DNA of 64,000 nucleotides from Gilvimarinus japonicus (GCF_042847215.1 NZ_AP031500.1:496001-560000), one strand, 5' to 3'; numbered from the stretch's first letter, positions 1 to 9,017 are shown. Program-made: numbers and translations. Notes: generated by a model from the sequence alone, not told the origin.

Positions 1-2173
1 TTACTTCCTCGTTAACAGTCGCCGTGGTTGTAGCTTGCGGTTCGGCTATAGGGCCAAAATGCACTAAGCTGCCGCGATCGAGCACGGCGATTTGATCGGC
101 CATTTGAATAAGATCCGGGCGGTGAGTCGCGAGGACGATGGTTGTCGAGCCTCGACGGGTACGAATCAACTGTTGCAGCAGTGGGTTCAGAAGAGGGTCG
201 CGGTCACTGATCGGGTCGTCCAGCAATAGCAGAGTAGGCGCACCGAGAATGGCGTCGGCGAGCCCCAAAATATAGCGGTGGCGTATCGAGGCAGCATCGT
301 GCTGCCAGGGGTTGGAGCCCTGTGCCAGTGCAGTCTCGGCATTGGTAGCGCCCAGCAAGCGCCACCATTTGGCGCCGGCTACCGCTTCTAGCGCGTGGGC
401 TATTTCTGAGTCGCCGGCGGCGGGATGTCCGAGCTTTAGATAATCTCTGACGGACAGGGGCAGAGCGCGTGGCACCTGCGCCTGAAAGCCCACCCAGCTG
501 CGGTAATCGGACGGATCAAATTGCCGAATATCCCGCCCATCAACAGAAACACTGCCGTTTTGAGCGCTACGGACACCACTCAAACATTGCAGCAAGGTGG
601 ATTTACCCGAGCCGTTGGGGCCGACGATCGCGAGCATTTGTCCTGCCGCAAGCTCAAAGCTGATGCTGTTGAGTGCCGGCTCTTGGTCTGGCCCATAGCG
701 ATAAAAGAGTTTGTCGACGTTAAGGCTACCCTGCAGTGGCTCGATGGGCGCTAAGGTATCAGGCAGTTGCATTTCACCGGCACTGGCCATCAAACGATCG
801 AGCTGGTTGGCGGCATCGTGAATTTGCTCGAGCCGGACGCTGAGCGAGAAGTATTGCAGTGCTGGGGTAGTGATGCGCCAAATAAGCATCATAGTGGCAA
901 TTAAGCCGCCGGTACTCATATGGCCCGAGAGCGTGAGAAGCACACCGCTGCACATCGTCGCCAGTACGGTCAGCATGACCAGGGCTTGTCCGCTGGTTTG
1001 CATTAAGTTTTGTGTCTCACTCAGCCGCCTGTTAGCGGCAGCGCCTTCTAAAATGGCGGCTCGCAGTCGTCGTAACCAGTGGTTGGTACCACTAATGCCC
1101 TGCAGTGCATGTAGGCGCAGCGCGCAGGCAGAAACTTCATTCATCAGCTGATTGCTCGCGGCACTCACAGCGGCGGTACGCTGGTAGATAAGTGGTACAA
1201 ACAGATGCCGGGCGGCCGCTAGGGCGCCGAGCCCTAAAATCGGGATAAACACAATCCAGCCACCCCAAATGGCAATCACGATTAAAAAGACGACGACAAA
1301 GGGGTAGTCGATGAGCGCGGTGCCGCCGGAGCCACCTAAAAACTGACGCACGCTCTCGAGTGAGCGCATACGATTAATGTTGTTTTGCACCCCTGAGCGC
1401 GAGGAGATTTCAATGGGGAGCCCCAATGTTTTACGAACCACGGCGGGGCCAATATTCGCGCCCGCCCAAGCACCTATGTGCGCGAGTACCCGGGCCCGCC
1501 CCAAGCGCAGCAGCCAGCCCCCGATGATGGCGATAAAGGCCGCTGCCGATAGCGCCCAGAGTGTGCTGCTAATGCCCGTGGGAATGACGTTGTTGTACAC
1601 CGTCATAATAAAAAACGAGACCGCCAGGGCCAGAATATTAATCACCAAGCTGACAAAAATCGTTCCGGCGATTTCACGCCGGGCGCGATTGAGGAGGCGG
1701 TTAAACCACATAGGTTGTGGGGCATCGATGGGCAAATAGCGCGGGTCTGGAGTTACATACAGCAGTGTTACCGAGGCCGCTGTTGGCTGCCACTGGCAGG
1801 TGGGTGAGGTGCCATCGTGCCACCAGTGTTGCTCGCCATTTTGGCCGAGATAGGTGTAGCAGTTGTCGCCATTGATCGCGAAGCTGCCTTTAGGCAATTC
1901 ATCGAGTTGCGCTGTACTATGGTAACGACGCTCTGTAAGGCGAAAACCTATGTCCGCCAGCAGGCGCTTTAGGTCAGGCACTGTAAACTGGGCGCTCTGA
2001 CGGGGTAGCGGGGCAATCAGGGCGCGCTCAGAGCCAAACCAGTCGAGAGCGACAAGCGCGGCTGGGAGGCAGCGAGCCAATGTCGAGCTAGCCCGGCGCT
2101 CTTCACCGAGTATGCGGCTGTAGCGCGCCAAGCGCTCGCCTTCACTCCAAAACCCTGGGTTTATGGTACTCAT
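1..2173 (-). CDS. Type I secretion-like ABC exporter subunit, ATP-binding/permease (3' end outside window)
   Basis: Reverse-strand frame open from an ATG at 2173 to the window edge with no stop, so the C-terminus is missing; about 724 residues are visible. The first ~140 residues resemble the inactive C39-like domain of RTX-type exporters, followed by a transmembrane domain and an ATPase domain. Walker A is intact (GPNGSGKST), the Q-loop (VGFQAQ) and H-loop (ATHRP) are present. The ABC signature is unrecognisable: an ASIRHRYILG segment stands where LSGGQ should be. Walker B ends LLLLDDP, with Asp where the catalytic Glu is usual. Its ATG overlaps the TGA of the upstream ABC gene (ATGA), so the two are translationally coupled and probably form a heterodimer. 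The substrate is unknown; type I secretion is inferred from the C39-like domain. Confidence 0.75.
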   Translation of the reverse strand, partial: MSTINPGFWSEGERLARYSRILGEERRASSTLARCLPAALVALDWFGSERALIAPLPRQSAQFTVPDLKRLLADIGFRLTERRYHSTAQLDELPKGSFAINGDNCYTYLGQNGEQHWWHDGTSPTCQWQPTAASVTLLYVTPDPRYLPIDAPQPMWFNRLLNRARREIAGTIFVSLVINILALAVSFFIMTVYNNVIPTGISSTLWALSAAAFIAIIGGWLLRLGRARVLAHIGAWAGANIGPAVVRKTLGLPIEISSRSGVQNNINRMRSLESVRQFLGGSGGTALIDYPFVVVFLIVIAIWGGWIVFIPILGLGALAAARHLFVPLIYQRTAAVSAASNQLMNEVSACALRLHALQGISGTNHWLRRLRAAILEGAAANRRLSETQNLMQTSGQALVMLTVLATMCSGVLLTLSGHMSTGGLIATMMLIWRITTPALQYFSLSVRLEQIHDAANQLDRLMASAGEMQLPDTLAPIEPLQGSLNVDKLFYRYGPDQEPALNSISFELAAGQMLAIVGPNGSGKSTLLQCLSGVRSAQNGSVSVDGRDIRQFDPSDYRSWVGFQAQVPRALPLSVRDYLKLGHPAAGDSEIAHALEAVAGAKWWRLLGATNAETALAQGSNPWQHDAASIRHRYILGLADAILGAPTLLLLDDPISDRDPLLNPLLQQLIRTRRGSTTIVLATHRPDLIQMADQIAVLDRGSLVHFGPIAEPQATTTATVNEEV

Positions 2174-3795
2174 GGTTGGCCCGTTTTAAGGTCAAGTGTG
2201 CGGTCACAGCAGGCGATAATGTCCTCGCGTCCGGTGGAAACCAATACGGTGGTATGGCCGTGGAGTTCCTGTAAGACCCGTGCCAGCCGTTTACAGCCGT
2301 CGATGTCTAAACCGCGATCCGCGTGATCGAGTAAAAGTACTTTGGGTTGGCGTACCAGAGCCCGGATCAGCGCCACCCGTTGATACATGCCTTCGTTTAA
2401 GCTCTCGGCCATTAAAGCGCCGATATTGGTTAGCAGACCGTGTTGTAAGTGGTCCGTCATGTTTAATAGCCCGAGCTTGGCGGCGTAATCGCGAGCACTT
2501 TGATTAAAGCGTGGATCGTACAAAGTGAGGTTATTTAAAATCGACCCTGGGATCATGGCCGGCTGCCGAGGCACCAAGCAAACGTCTTCACGTAGCGTAT
2601 CCACGGGCAGGGTTAACGGATCGATGCCGTCGATTTGCACCTGAATACCGTGGTTGTGCGTAAGTCCGGCAACGGCCGCCATGAGGCTGGAAACCCGGGT
2701 GTTGTCTGCGCCGTAAAGTTGTACCGCCTCGCCAGCTTTTATCTCGATACTTTGGGCGAATGAAGCCTGCGCAGAAATCTTGATGGCACCGTTGGTAATG
2801 TTTGCCTGATGCTGAGTTGAGTCGGTTTGCGCCCGCTCAGCGGCCGTGGGAATATCCGTTAGTTCGCGCAATTTTTGTTCGGCATCGTCAATTTGTGCGG
2901 TGCGCGCTAGATAGGATAACCCGGCAATTACCGGGGCAATGGAGCGGCCGGCCAATAGCGTGCAGGCGGCCAGAGCCCCAGTGGTTAATTGGCCGTCCAT
3001 CACTTGCATTGCGCCAAAAATGACGACGAGTACACTGGCCAGTTGACTGACCAGCGAGGCGTTTTCCCGCACCCACGCCGTGTGTTGTTCGAGCTTGGCG
3101 CTGGCCAGCAGGTAGTCTTCGTTTAATTCGCCGTAGCAGCGGGTGAGGCTCGGCTCGGCCCCACGGCTTTTGATCTCGGCGAGGCCGGCAAACAATGACC
3201 AGAGAAAGTTGCGGCGTTTGCGGTCGGTTAGTTCAGCCTGTAACACTGCACGCTTGGTCGCCGGTAGCGCCAGCAGTGAAACCCCTAAAGTGATAACAAA
3301 CAACCCTAACGGGATGAGTGCGAGCCAACCGCCTATATAGGCGATCAACCCAATATACACCGCCACAAAAGGCAGCTCGTACAGGGCGATTGCCGCGCTG
3401 CCGGACCAGTGATCACGTACTGTGGCAATGGCGCGCACAGAGTCGACAATTCTGACACTGCCGCGTTTTTCAACCTCGGCGATATCGGCTTTTAACAAGC
3501 GGTCAAATACTTGAAGGGTTTTTTCTGCCTCGTAGCGCTCGCCTATACGCGCAAATAAAGCGCCGCGGCCGTAGCGCAAGATAGCTTCGAGAATAATGGC
3601 CAGACCGACACCGATGACCAAGATGCTGGTGGTGCCCCACGCTTGATTGGGCAGTATGCGGTCGTAAACCTGTAGCAAAGATAAAGGCAGGGCCAATGCC
3701 AAAATGTGGATGACGAGAGACACGGCAAAGACGTCTGGCCGTGATGTCATGTATCTGGGGATGGAGTAGATATCCATTGATGGTAAAGAGTCCAT
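2170..3795 (-). CDS. ABC exporter subunit with degenerate ATPase domain
   Basis: About 541 residues: an ABC exporter transmembrane domain (roughly residues 15-310) and a C-terminal nucleotide-binding domain. The ATPase motifs are eroded: Walker A reads GADNTRVSS instead of GxxGxGKS/T, Walker B is LLLDHAD (His for the catalytic Glu), and the switch-loop His is lost (STGRED). The signature is partly kept (LNEGMYQRV). This suggests a structural partner for the next gene, which has a good Walker A. A GTG at 3846 would add 17 residues; ATG 3795 was preferred, but neither has a clear Shine-Dalgarno. It is the first gene of a two-gene unit and overlaps the second by 4 bp. The frame is clean, so it is not a pseudogene by length. 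Confidence 0.75.
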   Translation of the reverse strand: MDSLPSMDIYSIPRYMTSRPDVFAVSLVIHILALALPLSLLQVYDRILPNQAWGTTSILVIGVGLAIILEAILRYGRGALFARIGERYEAEKTLQVFDRLLKADIAEVEKRGSVRIVDSVRAIATVRDHWSGSAAIALYELPFVAVYIGLIAYIGGWLALIPLGLFVITLGVSLLALPATKRAVLQAELTDRKRRNFLWSLFAGLAEIKSRGAEPSLTRCYGELNEDYLLASAKLEQHTAWVRENASLVSQLASVLVVIFGAMQVMDGQLTTGALAACTLLAGRSIAPVIAGLSYLARTAQIDDAEQKLRELTDIPTAAERAQTDSTQHQANITNGAIKISAQASFAQSIEIKAGEAVQLYGADNTRVSSLMAAVAGLTHNHGIQVQIDGIDPLTLPVDTLREDVCLVPRQPAMIPGSILNNLTLYDPRFNQSARDYAAKLGLLNMTDHLQHGLLTNIGALMAESLNEGMYQRVALIRALVRQPKVLLLDHADRGLDIDGCKRLARVLQELHGHTTVLVSTGREDIIACCDRTLDLKTGQP

Positions 3796-3990
3796 TTGCG
3801 AAGGCTTACTTCTGCCAAGAATATAACAGTTTGCAGCACGCTGCACGGCCTAGAGGGAGTGTCGTTGCATTAATGAGTGATTTTAACGGATGTACTTGGG
3901 AGTACCTGTTATAGGCGTCAGGTTTGTGCGGGTTATTGGTCGCTCACGGGCGGTGGGCAATGGCTGGAGTGCGGGCTTTATTTAGGTGAG

Positions 3991-4020
3991 CGCTCCCCGT
4001 GATTGCCAGAGCGGGGAGCG
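3991..4020. terminator. Perfect hairpin, possible terminator
   Basis: A 9-bp perfect inverted repeat (CGCTCCCCG / CGGGGAGCG) with a 12-nt loop lies between the ABC genes and the 3' end of the acyltransferase gene. There is no clear U-tract on either strand, so intrinsic termination is only possible. The rest of 3796-4079 shows nothing else recognisable. Confidence 0.35.
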
Positions 4021-4079
4021 TATTGTAGCGGTTTGCGCTAGCGCTTGTTGGCGATACCTGAGACGCCGTTTACACAGTC

Positions 4080-5795
4080 TTAGCTGTCGCCTAAATAGCG
4101 TTTGCGCTTATTGGCTTTCATTTTTGTCAGATCACCCATAAATAATCCATCCAGGCAGTCGCCAAAATCTGAGTCAACGCTAAAGGCTAATAGCTGATAG
4201 CCGCCGGGCTCGTAAAGGGCCGCATATTGCTTGTATAGCGTCGGGATTTTGTGGCCGGCGGCCGAGAATTGTTTTTGCAAGTAACGAAAGCCGTCCTCAA
4301 CATCCATGTCGGCAAATAGATGTTGTAACTCTTGGTGTTTGTCGTCGTCCAGCAAGTGTGGGTGACGCGCGCCGGCCAGGGGCGGTTGGCACTGGTAGTA
4401 ATGTTGATAAAAATACACGCATAAATCACGCAGTGCTTTAGGGTAGGTGGCACTCATACTGACCGGCCCTAATACGTAACGCACGGAGGTGTCGTGTTGT
4501 AAATAGGCGCCGAGCCCCTGCCATAAATATTCCAAACTGGCTTTTCCCCAGTAATCTGGGTGAACAAAGCTACGCCCCAGCTCCACCGCTTGTTGCAAAT
4601 AGGGATAGAGCGTGGGTTGATAGTGAAACAGCTCATCGGTGTAAAGACCCGTTGAGCCGTGTTCGCGCAAAATACGGGCGCAGTCGGCAATGCGGTAGGC
4701 CCCTGCAATGCATAGGCGGTTATCGTCCCACAATACTAAATGGCGGTAGTGCTGATCGTATTTGTCTAAATCGCGCCGACTGCCGGTGCCTTCGCCGACA
4801 AGGCGAAAGGTGAGCTCGCGCAGACGACCGATCTCACGCAGTACGGTGGGATGGCTGTGGTAGTCACACAAAAAGATTTTGTGGTTGTCTGACGTTTTGC
4901 CAATCTCGGTGGCCGTTGCAAATTCTAGTTTAAGTGCGGCGCGATCTTCCGGGTGGGCGATGGTGCGCTCGGTAACAAACTGCGGTTTGTTTTTTTTACG
5001 CAGTTTGTATAGGTGCTTTTTAAGGCGTTGTATTAATGCTTTGTCGGCCAGTTTATCGTTGCGTAACTCGGTGTGCGGAATCGCCTCGCCCACCCGAAAG
5101 CGAATTTCGCCCGAGTGTTTTTTAAACATCTCGCGGGCGAGTAACGCAGTGCCAAAAGGTTTGTACAGCATAGATGCGCTGTAAAACAGCAGCGAGTTTT
5201 TGGCCTCGATAAAGATAGGCAAAATAGGCGCGGAGGTTTTGCGGGCAAAGTGCAAAAAGCCCGAGTGCCACGCGCCATCGCGGATGCCTTTAGGGCTGGC
5301 GCGTGAGACCTCGCCTGCGGGAAAAATAATCACGGCCTCGTCATTGTTAAGCGCTTCGAGAATGGCTTTATAGCTTTGGCGGTAGGCGCTGCGGGTCATG
5401 TTGTCGAGTGGCAAAAACACACTGTGCAGTGGCTTGAACGCCATCAGCATATCGTTGGCGACGATCCGCACATCTTTGCGAACTTCACTGACCATACGCA
5501 GTAGCGCTAAACCGTCGAGTGAGCCGATCGGGTGGTTGGCAATAATGACGACGCGCCCTTGCGAGGGGATGTTGTTGCGGTCGCGGCTGCTAACGCTGTA
5601 GTTAAAATTAAAGTACTCGAAAATCTGATCGATAAAATCAATCCCGCGCAGGCCGTTGTGGTTGTGCAGAAACTGATTGATCTCTTGCTCGTGGGTCAGC
5701 TTACGCAGCAACGACAGTGTCGTGCCGCGAAGAACCGGTCGGCTGTTGGCAAAGCCTGGGAACTTGTTGGTCACAGATTGTTCGATGTTCAGCAT
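4080..5795 (-). CDS. olsF: Bifunctional ornithine-lipid acyltransferase (OlsF-like)
   Basis: About 571 residues with two fused acyltransferase modules. The N-terminal half is a PlsC/COG3176-type O-acyltransferase: motif I is NHPIGSLDG (His and Asp separated by five residues, as in this subfamily) and a later motif reads FPAGEVSR. The C-terminal ~270 residues resemble an OlsB/GNAT-type N-acyltransferase. This order matches OlsF of Serratia and Vibrio, which makes ornithine lipids from ornithine by N- then O-acylation; the ornithine specificity is inferred. A TTG at 5813 is possible, but the ATG at 5795 follows a GAGA-type ribosome site. No second lipid gene is adjacent. An alternative label is a COG3176 putative haemolysin, the older name of the same family. 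Confidence 0.7.
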   Translation of the reverse strand: MLNIEQSVTNKFPGFANSRPVLRGTTLSLLRKLTHEQEINQFLHNHNGLRGIDFIDQIFEYFNFNYSVSSRDRNNIPSQGRVVIIANHPIGSLDGLALLRMVSEVRKDVRIVANDMLMAFKPLHSVFLPLDNMTRSAYRQSYKAILEALNNDEAVIIFPAGEVSRASPKGIRDGAWHSGFLHFARKTSAPILPIFIEAKNSLLFYSASMLYKPFGTALLAREMFKKHSGEIRFRVGEAIPHTELRNDKLADKALIQRLKKHLYKLRKKNKPQFVTERTIAHPEDRAALKLEFATATEIGKTSDNHKIFLCDYHSHPTVLREIGRLRELTFRLVGEGTGSRRDLDKYDQHYRHLVLWDDNRLCIAGAYRIADCARILREHGSTGLYTDELFHYQPTLYPYLQQAVELGRSFVHPDYWGKASLEYLWQGLGAYLQHDTSVRYVLGPVSMSATYPKALRDLCVYFYQHYYQCQPPLAGARHPHLLDDDKHQELQHLFADMDVEDGFRYLQKQFSAAGHKIPTLYKQYAALYEPGGYQLLAFSVDSDFGDCLDGLFMGDLTKMKANKRKRYLGDS

Positions 5796-5915
5796 ATCTC
5801 TCGCCCATAACAAAGCGCCGCGTTGAATGCAGTGTGCGGCTATGGGGTTACGCTAAAATCAAATCGTGACCGTTGTGTGATGTTTTAGTGACAGGGCGGT
5901 GACAGGGCGACGCCC

Positions 5916-7157
5916 TTAGGCGTCGCTGGTGGCCAGACTTGCTAACTGTTGCTCTTGGCGCTGCAGCAACGATTCGTAGGGCGGTTTAATCTGCTCTAAG
6001 TGATCGGCGGCGTTAATTTGTACGTGTTGCTCCAGTAAGTCGCATTGCAGCGCCGGGTCGACCCACACGGCCGGGGTAGTATGGGCCGGAGGCTCTGCTT
6101 GTGTGTCGGTGGCCATTACGTTGGCGGCCAGCTTTAGCACGGGGCGCTCGCCACTTAAGCTAAGGCGCAGGGCGAGCTGGCAGATGCAAAGCGCGTAAAA
6201 ACTGGCATCGGCTAAGCTGTCGCCGGTTACGGTGAGCTTCATGCGTTGGTTGCGCAGCGGTCCCTTGGTGCCAGCGTACAGGGCGAGTATGCCGCTGAGC
6301 GCTTGATCGAGACGCTCTAGTCTGTGATTAAACCGGCCCAGGGTAAGCTGCAATCGCAAGGTGTCGATATTGAGAAACACCAGCTCAATGATAACCGCGT
6401 GTTGTGGCGCCTCGTGCTCTTTCTCGGCTTCGGACCAGTGGGTGTCGGGCTCGCTTGGGCCCTCTTGGTTTGCGTCCGGTCTGGGTGAGGGTTGCTCGTC
6501 GTCCTCGGGCGACTCGTCATCGTCCCTGGGTTGGTTTGTGACTTCCTCATGGGTGGGATCTGGCTGCGTAACAGGTGCCGTCGGCTCGCTTGGATGGGCT
6601 TTAGTTGCGGGCGCCGCGGCAGAGAGTGTTTGTTCTTCGCGGATAGTGTCGCGCCTTTGCTGGAGAATATGCTGCGTTAGCCATAGGCCCGCGATGCATA
6701 GCAGTATTGCGATACTCCACACCCATAAAAACAGTCCATACAGCTGGCTGGTGGGCGGCGTTTGCAGTGTGACCGATAGATGGCCGGCGATGTGAGTGTC
6801 GAGGGTGATACCGGCGCTGTAGCTCGGTGTCTGGTAGCCCACCGGTGCCGTGCTCTCGCCGTGTTCGACCAGTAAGCGGTTTTCGACATCGCGAATACTG
6901 GCACGCAGCACGGCCGGTTGTGTGGTGACCGATTGCACGATCACTTGTAAGCTGATCATATCTTGCGCCAGCGCCGGCTCGACCGCCTGCTCTGCGGCGC
7001 GATCGGCTAAAGCTTGCCCGTAGCGATCGAGTTGCAGGGCGTGTTGTTGTCCCGCAAAATGCAATACCAGTGCGGCGCCGAGTACCCCGAGTAGCACCAT
7101 GGCAATGGTGCAAAGGCCTAGCTCTGGGTGCTGCTTTAAGGTCTGGCGTAAACGCAT
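5916..7157 (-). CDS. ytjB: AhpA/YtjB (SMP_2) family membrane protein
   Basis: 413 residues. A membrane segment near residues 15-35, a periplasmic domain, a second membrane segment near 138-160, then a long Pro/Glu/Thr-rich stretch (roughly 170-255) and a conserved cytoplasmic C-terminal domain. The layout matches YtjB/Smp, and the gene is divergent from serB as in enterobacteria, which supports the name. Family function is poorly defined; it was once called a virulence factor. The acidic, proline-rich linker is much longer than in the compact E. coli protein. It ends just before the acyltransferase gene on the same strand, with about 100 bp between them. Confidence 0.75.
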   Translation of the reverse strand: MRLRQTLKQHPELGLCTIAMVLLGVLGAALVLHFAGQQHALQLDRYGQALADRAAEQAVEPALAQDMISLQVIVQSVTTQPAVLRASIRDVENRLLVEHGESTAPVGYQTPSYSAGITLDTHIAGHLSVTLQTPPTSQLYGLFLWVWSIAILLCIAGLWLTQHILQQRRDTIREEQTLSAAAPATKAHPSEPTAPVTQPDPTHEEVTNQPRDDDESPEDDEQPSPRPDANQEGPSEPDTHWSEAEKEHEAPQHAVIIELVFLNIDTLRLQLTLGRFNHRLERLDQALSGILALYAGTKGPLRNQRMKLTVTGDSLADASFYALCICQLALRLSLSGERPVLKLAANVMATDTQAEPPAHTTPAVWVDPALQCDLLEQHVQINAADHLEQIKPPYESLLQRQEQQLASLATSDA

Positions 7158-7202
7158 GGTGAGTCCGGTGAGTTAACTTTGTGGCGGCATTTTAACGCAA
7201 TT

Positions 7203-7231
7203 AGTATTGGGCCGACTATAAACGCTATAAT
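7203..7231 (+). promoter_or_regulatory. Candidate serB promoter (-10 TATAAT)
   Basis: A perfect TATAAT at 7226-7231 lies 27 bp before the serB start in the gap between divergent ytjB and serB. The -35 region at 17-bp spacing (AGTATT) is poor, so only the -10 is convincing. Confidence 0.3.
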
Positions 7232-7258
7232 AGCGCTTTTGAGACGTGATCTGGCAAC

Positions 7259-8476
7259 GTGAAACAAATCCTTCTGATTAACGCCGCCGGTGCTGACCGG
7301 CCGGGCGTTACCTCCGTTATTACCCAAGTGCTCGGCCGCTACGATGCGGCGATACTTGATATCGGTCAAGCTGTTATTCACGACAATTTGGCGCTCGGTT
7401 TACTGGTGGCGATAGATACCGGCCGTGTTTCTGAGCCCGAGCTACTGGCTGAGTTACAGGGCGCGACGGTTAAGCTCGATATCAATGTTCGCTTTACCAG
7501 TATTAGTTACGATAGCTACGAGCACTGGGTCGAGCTTGCGGGCAAAGCCCGTTATATCGTTACCTTGTTGGCGCGTGAGGTCACGGCGCATCAAATCGCT
7601 GACTTGACCGAGGTCACCGTACAGCACGGTTTGAATATCGACAATATCAATCGCCTGTCCGGTCGCATCTCACTCGATAGCATTGACGACCGCGCCAGTG
7701 CGTGTGTGGAGTTCTCGGTGCGGGGCGAGCCCGCCGATCGCGAGGCATTGCGTGCCGACTTTATGGAGTTATCCACTCGCCACGAAGCCGACATCGCCTT
7801 TCAGCGCGATACCGTGTATCGCCGCAACCGCCGCTTAGTCTGCTTTGATATGGACTCAACCTTGATTGAGGCCGAGGTCATCGACGAGCTGGCCAAGGCC
7901 GCCGGCGTGGGTGAGCAAGTGGCCGAGATCACCGAGCTTGCTATGCGCGGCGAACTGGACTTTAACGAGAGCTTTGCCCGTCGCATGGCCTTGCTTAAAG
8001 GTCTGGATGAAAGTGTTCTGGAAGGGATAGCCGCTAATTTACGCATTACCGAGGGCGCCGAGAAACTGATCAGCAGCTTAAAAAAGCTCGGCTATAAAAC
8101 CGCGATCCTCTCTGGTGGTTTTCAGTACTTTGGTGAATACCTGCAAAAAAAACTGGGGGTCGATTACGTTTACGCCAATACTTTGGATGTCGTTGATGGC
8201 AAAGTTACCGGCGAAGTAAAAGGGCAGGTAATTAATGGCGAACGCAAAGCTGAGCTGTTAAAAATGCTGGCCGAGCGCGAGGGCATTACCACCGAACAAA
8301 CTATTGCCGTGGGCGATGGCGCCAATGATTTGCCGATGCTGGGGGCGTCCGGCCTGGGCATTGCCTTTAGAGCTAAACCGTTAGTAAAGGCCTCGGCCGA
8401 GCAATCTATCTCGACCTTAGGGCTAGACGCTATTCTTTACTTAATGGGCTTTCGGGAGCGCGATCAGATTTTATAG
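7259..8476 (+). CDS. serB: Phosphoserine phosphatase SerB
   Basis: 405 residues. The last step of serine synthesis: phosphoserine to serine plus phosphate, in the cytoplasm. Two N-terminal ACT-like regulatory domains (about residues 1-170) precede a HAD phosphatase domain. The nucleophile motif is DMDST, motif II is in AILSGGF, and motif III ends in VGDGANDLPM. The long ACT-containing form is usual in pseudomonad-like gammaproteobacteria; E. coli SerB is shorter. The start is GTG, with no strong Shine-Dalgarno visible. It is transcribed away from ytjB and converges on a small lipoprotein gene across the heptamer repeat. Confidence 0.95.
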   Translation: MKQILLINAAGADRPGVTSVITQVLGRYDAAILDIGQAVIHDNLALGLLVAIDTGRVSEPELLAELQGATVKLDINVRFTSISYDSYEHWVELAGKARYIVTLLAREVTAHQIADLTEVTVQHGLNIDNINRLSGRISLDSIDDRASACVEFSVRGEPADREALRADFMELSTRHEADIAFQRDTVYRRNRRLVCFDMDSTLIEAEVIDELAKAAGVGEQVAEITELAMRGELDFNESFARRMALLKGLDESVLEGIAANLRITEGAEKLISSLKKLGYKTAILSGGFQYFGEYLQKKLGVDYVYANTLDVVDGKVTGEVKGQVINGERKAELLKMLAEREGITTEQTIAVGDGANDLPMLGASGLGIAFRAKPLVKASAEQSISTLGLDAILYLMGFRERDQIL

Positions 8477-8488
8477 CAAAAACTTGCA

Positions 8489-8615
8489 CGGTGAACGGCG
8501 ACGGCTACTATTTTCCGTTCACCGTTCACCGTTCACCGTTCACCGTTCACCGTTCACCGTTCACCGTTCACCGTTCACCGTTCACCGTTCACCGTTCACC
8601 GTTCACCGTTCACCG
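8489..8615. repeat. Heptamer tandem repeat (CCGTTCA)14 with inverted copy
   Basis: Fourteen perfect copies of the 7-bp unit CCGTTCA plus CCG run from 8515 to 8615. An inverted copy, CGGTGAACGG, lies at 8489-8498, so the RNA could form a 10-bp stem from either strand. The array fills the space between convergent serB and the lipoprotein gene and supplies the last codons and stop of the latter. The unit is not a multiple of three and contains TGA on the minus strand, so changes in copy number beyond the stop would not alter the protein. Confidence 0.95.
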
Positions 8616-9006
8616 CGACGCACGTCGCATCGGGAATGGGCCACTCCCGGTTACTCTGCCGGTGTCTCAGTCGGCATTGGTCATTCACTAAATACAGCTC
8701 AAAGTGATCGGGCCGGTCGCGCCAGCTGCCCTGTACGCCGGCCGCCTCTATGCTGCGGGGCCGGCTAGCGGCGTCGATAATCAGTACGGGTTTATCGGTT
8801 AACGCTTTTGTCGACAAGGTCACCTCGGTATTAAGCGCGCTGTCGACGATTCTTTTGAGTTGCGCTTGCGCGGTAGCGTCGGGCTTAACCAACAGCGCCG
8901 GTTGCGGCTCGGGCATAGAGGTGCTTTGACACCCACCCAGTGCGACAGCCAGCAGCAAGCTCGCGCTAAGGCGGGCTGCTGATGTTAGCTTGATGGTTTG
9001 TGGCAT
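8596..9006 (-). CDS. Small lipoprotein of unknown function
   Basis: 136 residues with a lipoprotein signal ending LGGC (Cys near residue 26), so probably membrane-anchored. I recognise no family. The body is a compact domain of about 100 residues with a Cys pair near the C-terminus (NDQCRLRH and DATCVAV) that could form a disulfide. A good ribosome site (AAGGAA) precedes ATG 9006. It starts 11 bp after the S41 protease stop, so the two are probably one transcript. The last codons and the TGA lie inside the heptamer repeat. Confidence 0.7.
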   Translation of the reverse strand: MPQTIKLTSAARLSASLLLAVALGGCQSTSMPEPQPALLVKPDATAQAQLKRIVDSALNTEVTLSTKALTDKPVLIIDAASRPRSIEAAGVQGSWRDRPDHFELYLVNDQCRLRHRQSNREWPIPDATCVAVNGER

Positions 9007-9017
9007 AGTGATATTCC

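Noticed and set aside
6601..7113. 170-codon minus-strand frame
   Set aside because: Same strand but different frame within ytjB, Arg/His-rich; shadow.
8515..8615. Heptamer array as a CRISPR
   Set aside because: Units are directly adjacent with no spacers, and no cas genes are nearby.
8484..8768. Plus-strand frames translating the heptamer array (repeated SPFTVHR)
   Set aside because: Pure translation of the tandem repeat, with no ribosome site or homology; a repeat artefact.
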